Assembly (NCBI GenBank): GCA_013043945.1
Contig: JABEUW010000247.1
Span: 1-7,828 of the forward strand
Reading direction: 5' to 3'
Length of the DNA stretch: 7,828 bases
Origin: Vulcanimicrobiota bacterium
Lineage (GTDB): Bacteria; Vulcanimicrobiota; Vulcanimicrobiia; Vulcanimicrobiales; Vulcanimicrobiaceae
Of the stretch, positions 6,359 through 7,828 are shown piece by piece. The notes beneath the pieces were generated by a model that worked only from the letters and a program-made list of their open reading frames with translations, searched no databases and was not told where the DNA came from. Positions within the stretch are counted from its first letter, which is position 1, and every line of letters begins with the position of its first letter. Both the position numbers and the translations under genes were made by a program.

Positions 6359-7785
6359 CGAGGCACCGCCTCCAACGATGTGGCGCAACGACGCAAAATC
6401 GCCCATGCCGCCTCGACATCTTCCAGCGTGCTCCGCTGGTTGCCGATCGCGAGGCGGAGGGCGTAGCTTCCCTTCAGCACCGTATGCGAGATGAACATCT
6501 CGCCCGTAGCATTCGCCGCAGCGAGCAGGTCGGCGTTATGCGCGTCGAGTTGCTCGGGTTCCATCCCGCTCGGTACGTGGCGAAAACAGATCACCGAGAG
6601 CGGGTGCGGGGCCATCACCTCCCAGTTCGGCTCCTCGGTAACCCATGCTGCAAAAGCGGCCGCCATCGATATATGCCCGCGCAGGGTCTCTCGAATGCGC
6701 CGTGCTCCGAGGGCACGGAAAACAAACCAAAGCTTCAGAGCGCGAAAACGTCGGCCTAGCTGGAGCCCGTAATCCATGTAGTTCGTGACGCCGTCGTCGC
6801 CCGCACGCAAATATTCGGGCACGAGCGAGAAGCTCCGGCGCAGCTGCTCGATATCGCGCACGAAGAGCACCGAGCAATCCATCGGAACGAAGAGCCACTT
6901 GTGCGGATTGAGGACGAGCGAATCGGCTTGCTCGCAACCTTCCAGCAACCACTCGCACTCGGGCAGCATACCGGCGGCCCCGGCATATGCGGCGTCGACG
7001 TGAAGCCAGATTTTGTGCGTCTCTGCGATTGCGGCGATTCCTGGTATCGGATCCACCGAAGTCGTCGAGGTCGTGCCGACCGTCGCGACGATGGCCATCG
7101 GTCTCATACCGCTGCGCACGTCGTGCCGTATCGCGCTTTCGAGTGCTTCGGGTCGCATGCGGAAGCGCTCGTCGCAGGGAACTTCGACGACATTGGCGTG
7201 TCCGATGCCTAGCGCGATCGCCGCCTTCGCAACGTGTGAATGGGTATGTTCGGTCGCGTAGATGCGCAGCGTCGGAAGATCGCGGCCGGTCGCGCCGCGG
7301 CGGCGGATATCGAGCCCGAGCGATTCACGCGCGGCGGCGAGTGCCGTAAAGCCGGCGATCGACGCAGTATCGTAGATCGCACCGGTAAATTGCTCCGGGA
7401 GCCCGAGAAGGCGCCGCAGCCAGATCATCATCGCCGTCTCGAGTTCGGTTGCGGCGGGCGAGGTGCGCCAGAGCATCGCCTTCACGTCGAGCGTCGCGGC
7501 GAGCGCTTCAGCCATCACCGCCGCCGGGTCGGCGCTCGTTGCAAAGTACGCGAAGAAGCGCGGATGATTCCAATGCGTCGTCGCCGGAACGACGATCCGT
7601 TCAAAATCCCGCAGAATTTCCTCGAAGCCCTCGGGATCCTCCGGAGCTCGATCGGGTAAACGAGCGAGCACCTCCCCCGGACGCACGTCGGGAAAGACGC
7701 GAAATTCTTCAGGATGATGAAAGTATCGGGCGACCCAACGGCCGACCCGCGCAAAGTCTTCTTCGATGCGCTGCTGCCCATCCAC
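6355..7785 (-). CDS. Group II PLP-dependent decarboxylase (aromatic-L-amino-acid decarboxylase type)
   Basis: This 476-residue enzyme has the normal length for cytosolic PLP decarboxylases, which remove CO2 from aromatic amino acids (Trp, Tyr, Phe, DOPA) to give amines. Hallmarks: ITHWNHP-like TTHWNHPRFFAYF (69-81), SPAATELE (109-116), H182 in EHTHSHVAKAA (ring-stacking His), D264 in WLHVDAAYAG (pyridine-nitrogen Asp), K296 in NPHKWLFVPMDCS (Schiff-base Lys) and Y325 in VPEYLRA, equivalent to Tyr332 of DOPA decarboxylase. The Tyr favours decarboxylation; aldehyde synthases of this family carry Phe there. LGRRFRALKLWFVFRALG (343-360) is also typical. The exact substrate cannot be read from the sequence. 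The start is GTG at 7785, the only usual start after an in-frame TAA about 20 nt upstream; no clear Shine-Dalgarno sequence is visible. The stop overlaps the ATG of the receiver-kinase gene, so the two are probably one operon. The 43 nt upstream of the start show nothing definite. Confidence 0.92.
   Translation of the reverse strand: MDGQQRIEEDFARVGRWVARYFHHPEEFRVFPDVRPGEVLARLPDRAPEDPEGFEEILRDFERIVVPATTHWNHPRFFAYFATSADPAAVMAEALAATLDVKAMLWRTSPAATELETAMMIWLRRLLGLPEQFTGAIYDTASIAGFTALAAARESLGLDIRRRGATGRDLPTLRIYATEHTHSHVAKAAIALGIGHANVVEVPCDERFRMRPEALESAIRHDVRSGMRPMAIVATVGTTSTTSVDPIPGIAAIAETHKIWLHVDAAYAGAAGMLPECEWLLEGCEQADSLVLNPHKWLFVPMDCSVLFVRDIEQLRRSFSLVPEYLRAGDDGVTNYMDYGLQLGRRFRALKLWFVFRALGARRIRETLRGHISMAAAFAAWVTEEPNWEVMAPHPLSVICFRHVPSGMEPEQLDAHNADLLAAANATGEMFISHTVLKGSYALRLAIGNQRSTLEDVEAAWAILRRCATSLEAVPR
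6369..6373 (-). promoter_or_regulatory. Putative ribosome binding site for the receiver-kinase gene
   Basis: On the minus strand GGAGG lies 10 nt before the ATG at 6358, inside the 3' end of the decarboxylase coding sequence. The spacing is slightly long but usable. With the ATGA overlap it supports the ATG at 6358 as the true start, and allows both reinitiation and independent initiation. Confidence 0.45.
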
Positions 7786-7828
7786 AATGCGGGAGTTGGC
7801 GCTTTACCCGCCCAATGCCCGCTTTGGA

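Noticed and set aside
6359..6406. 16-residue N-terminal extension of the receiver-kinase (ATG at 6406)
   Set aside because: Receiver proteins normally begin at the strand MNILLVEDS, and the 6358 ATG has both an SD-like GGAGG and the ATGA overlap.

Overview
This is a GC-rich window (roughly 60-65% by eye) from a bacterial chromosome. It is densely packed with six protein genes on both strands. Short or negative gene spacings, GTG starts and Asp/Arg/Ala-rich proteins suggest a high-GC lineage such as Eremiobacterota (WPS-2), Dormibacterota, Chloroflexota or Actinobacteriota. That placement is an impression from style and codon use. Nothing here fixes the taxonomy: there is no rRNA and no universal marker gene.

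Layout from left to right. (1) Bases 1-626 (+) hold the 3' part of a soluble protein with an MgtE N-terminal-type region and two CBS domains. It stops where an MgtE transporter would enter its membrane domain. (2) Bases 571-2385 (-) encode a PAS-PAS-GAF-GGDEF diguanylate cyclase whose 3' end overlaps gene 1 tail to tail by 56 bp. (3) Starting 32 bp away and divergently, bases 2418-3542 (+) encode a PucR/CdaR-type transcription regulator. (4) It overlaps by 17 bp a glutamine-synthetase-family ligase (3526-4833, +). The ligase looks like the short Bacillus-type GSI enzyme but has several altered active-site residues. (5) A 100-bp convergent gap (4834-4933) carries two copies of a 16-nt repeat, the second forming one arm of a long GC-rich hairpin. 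(6) On the minus strand a group II PLP-dependent (aromatic-L-amino-acid-type) decarboxylase (6355-7785) is followed, with an ATGA overlap, by a receiver-histidine kinase protein (4934-6358) that ends in a receiver-like domain lacking a clear phosphoacceptor Asp.

There are two probable transcription units of interest. PucR regulator plus GS-like ligase looks like a regulator-enzyme pair for nitrogen or amine metabolism. Decarboxylase plus receiver-kinase couples amine production to a phosphorelay protein. They face each other across the hairpin. A speculative reading is that the decarboxylase makes an amine and the atypical GS-like enzyme gamma-glutamylates an amine, under PucR control. The sequence gives proximity and family assignments only, with no direct proof of that pathway.

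No mobile element, CRISPR array, tRNA or rRNA was seen. The many other long open frames are antisense or out-of-frame shadows, as expected in GC-rich DNA.
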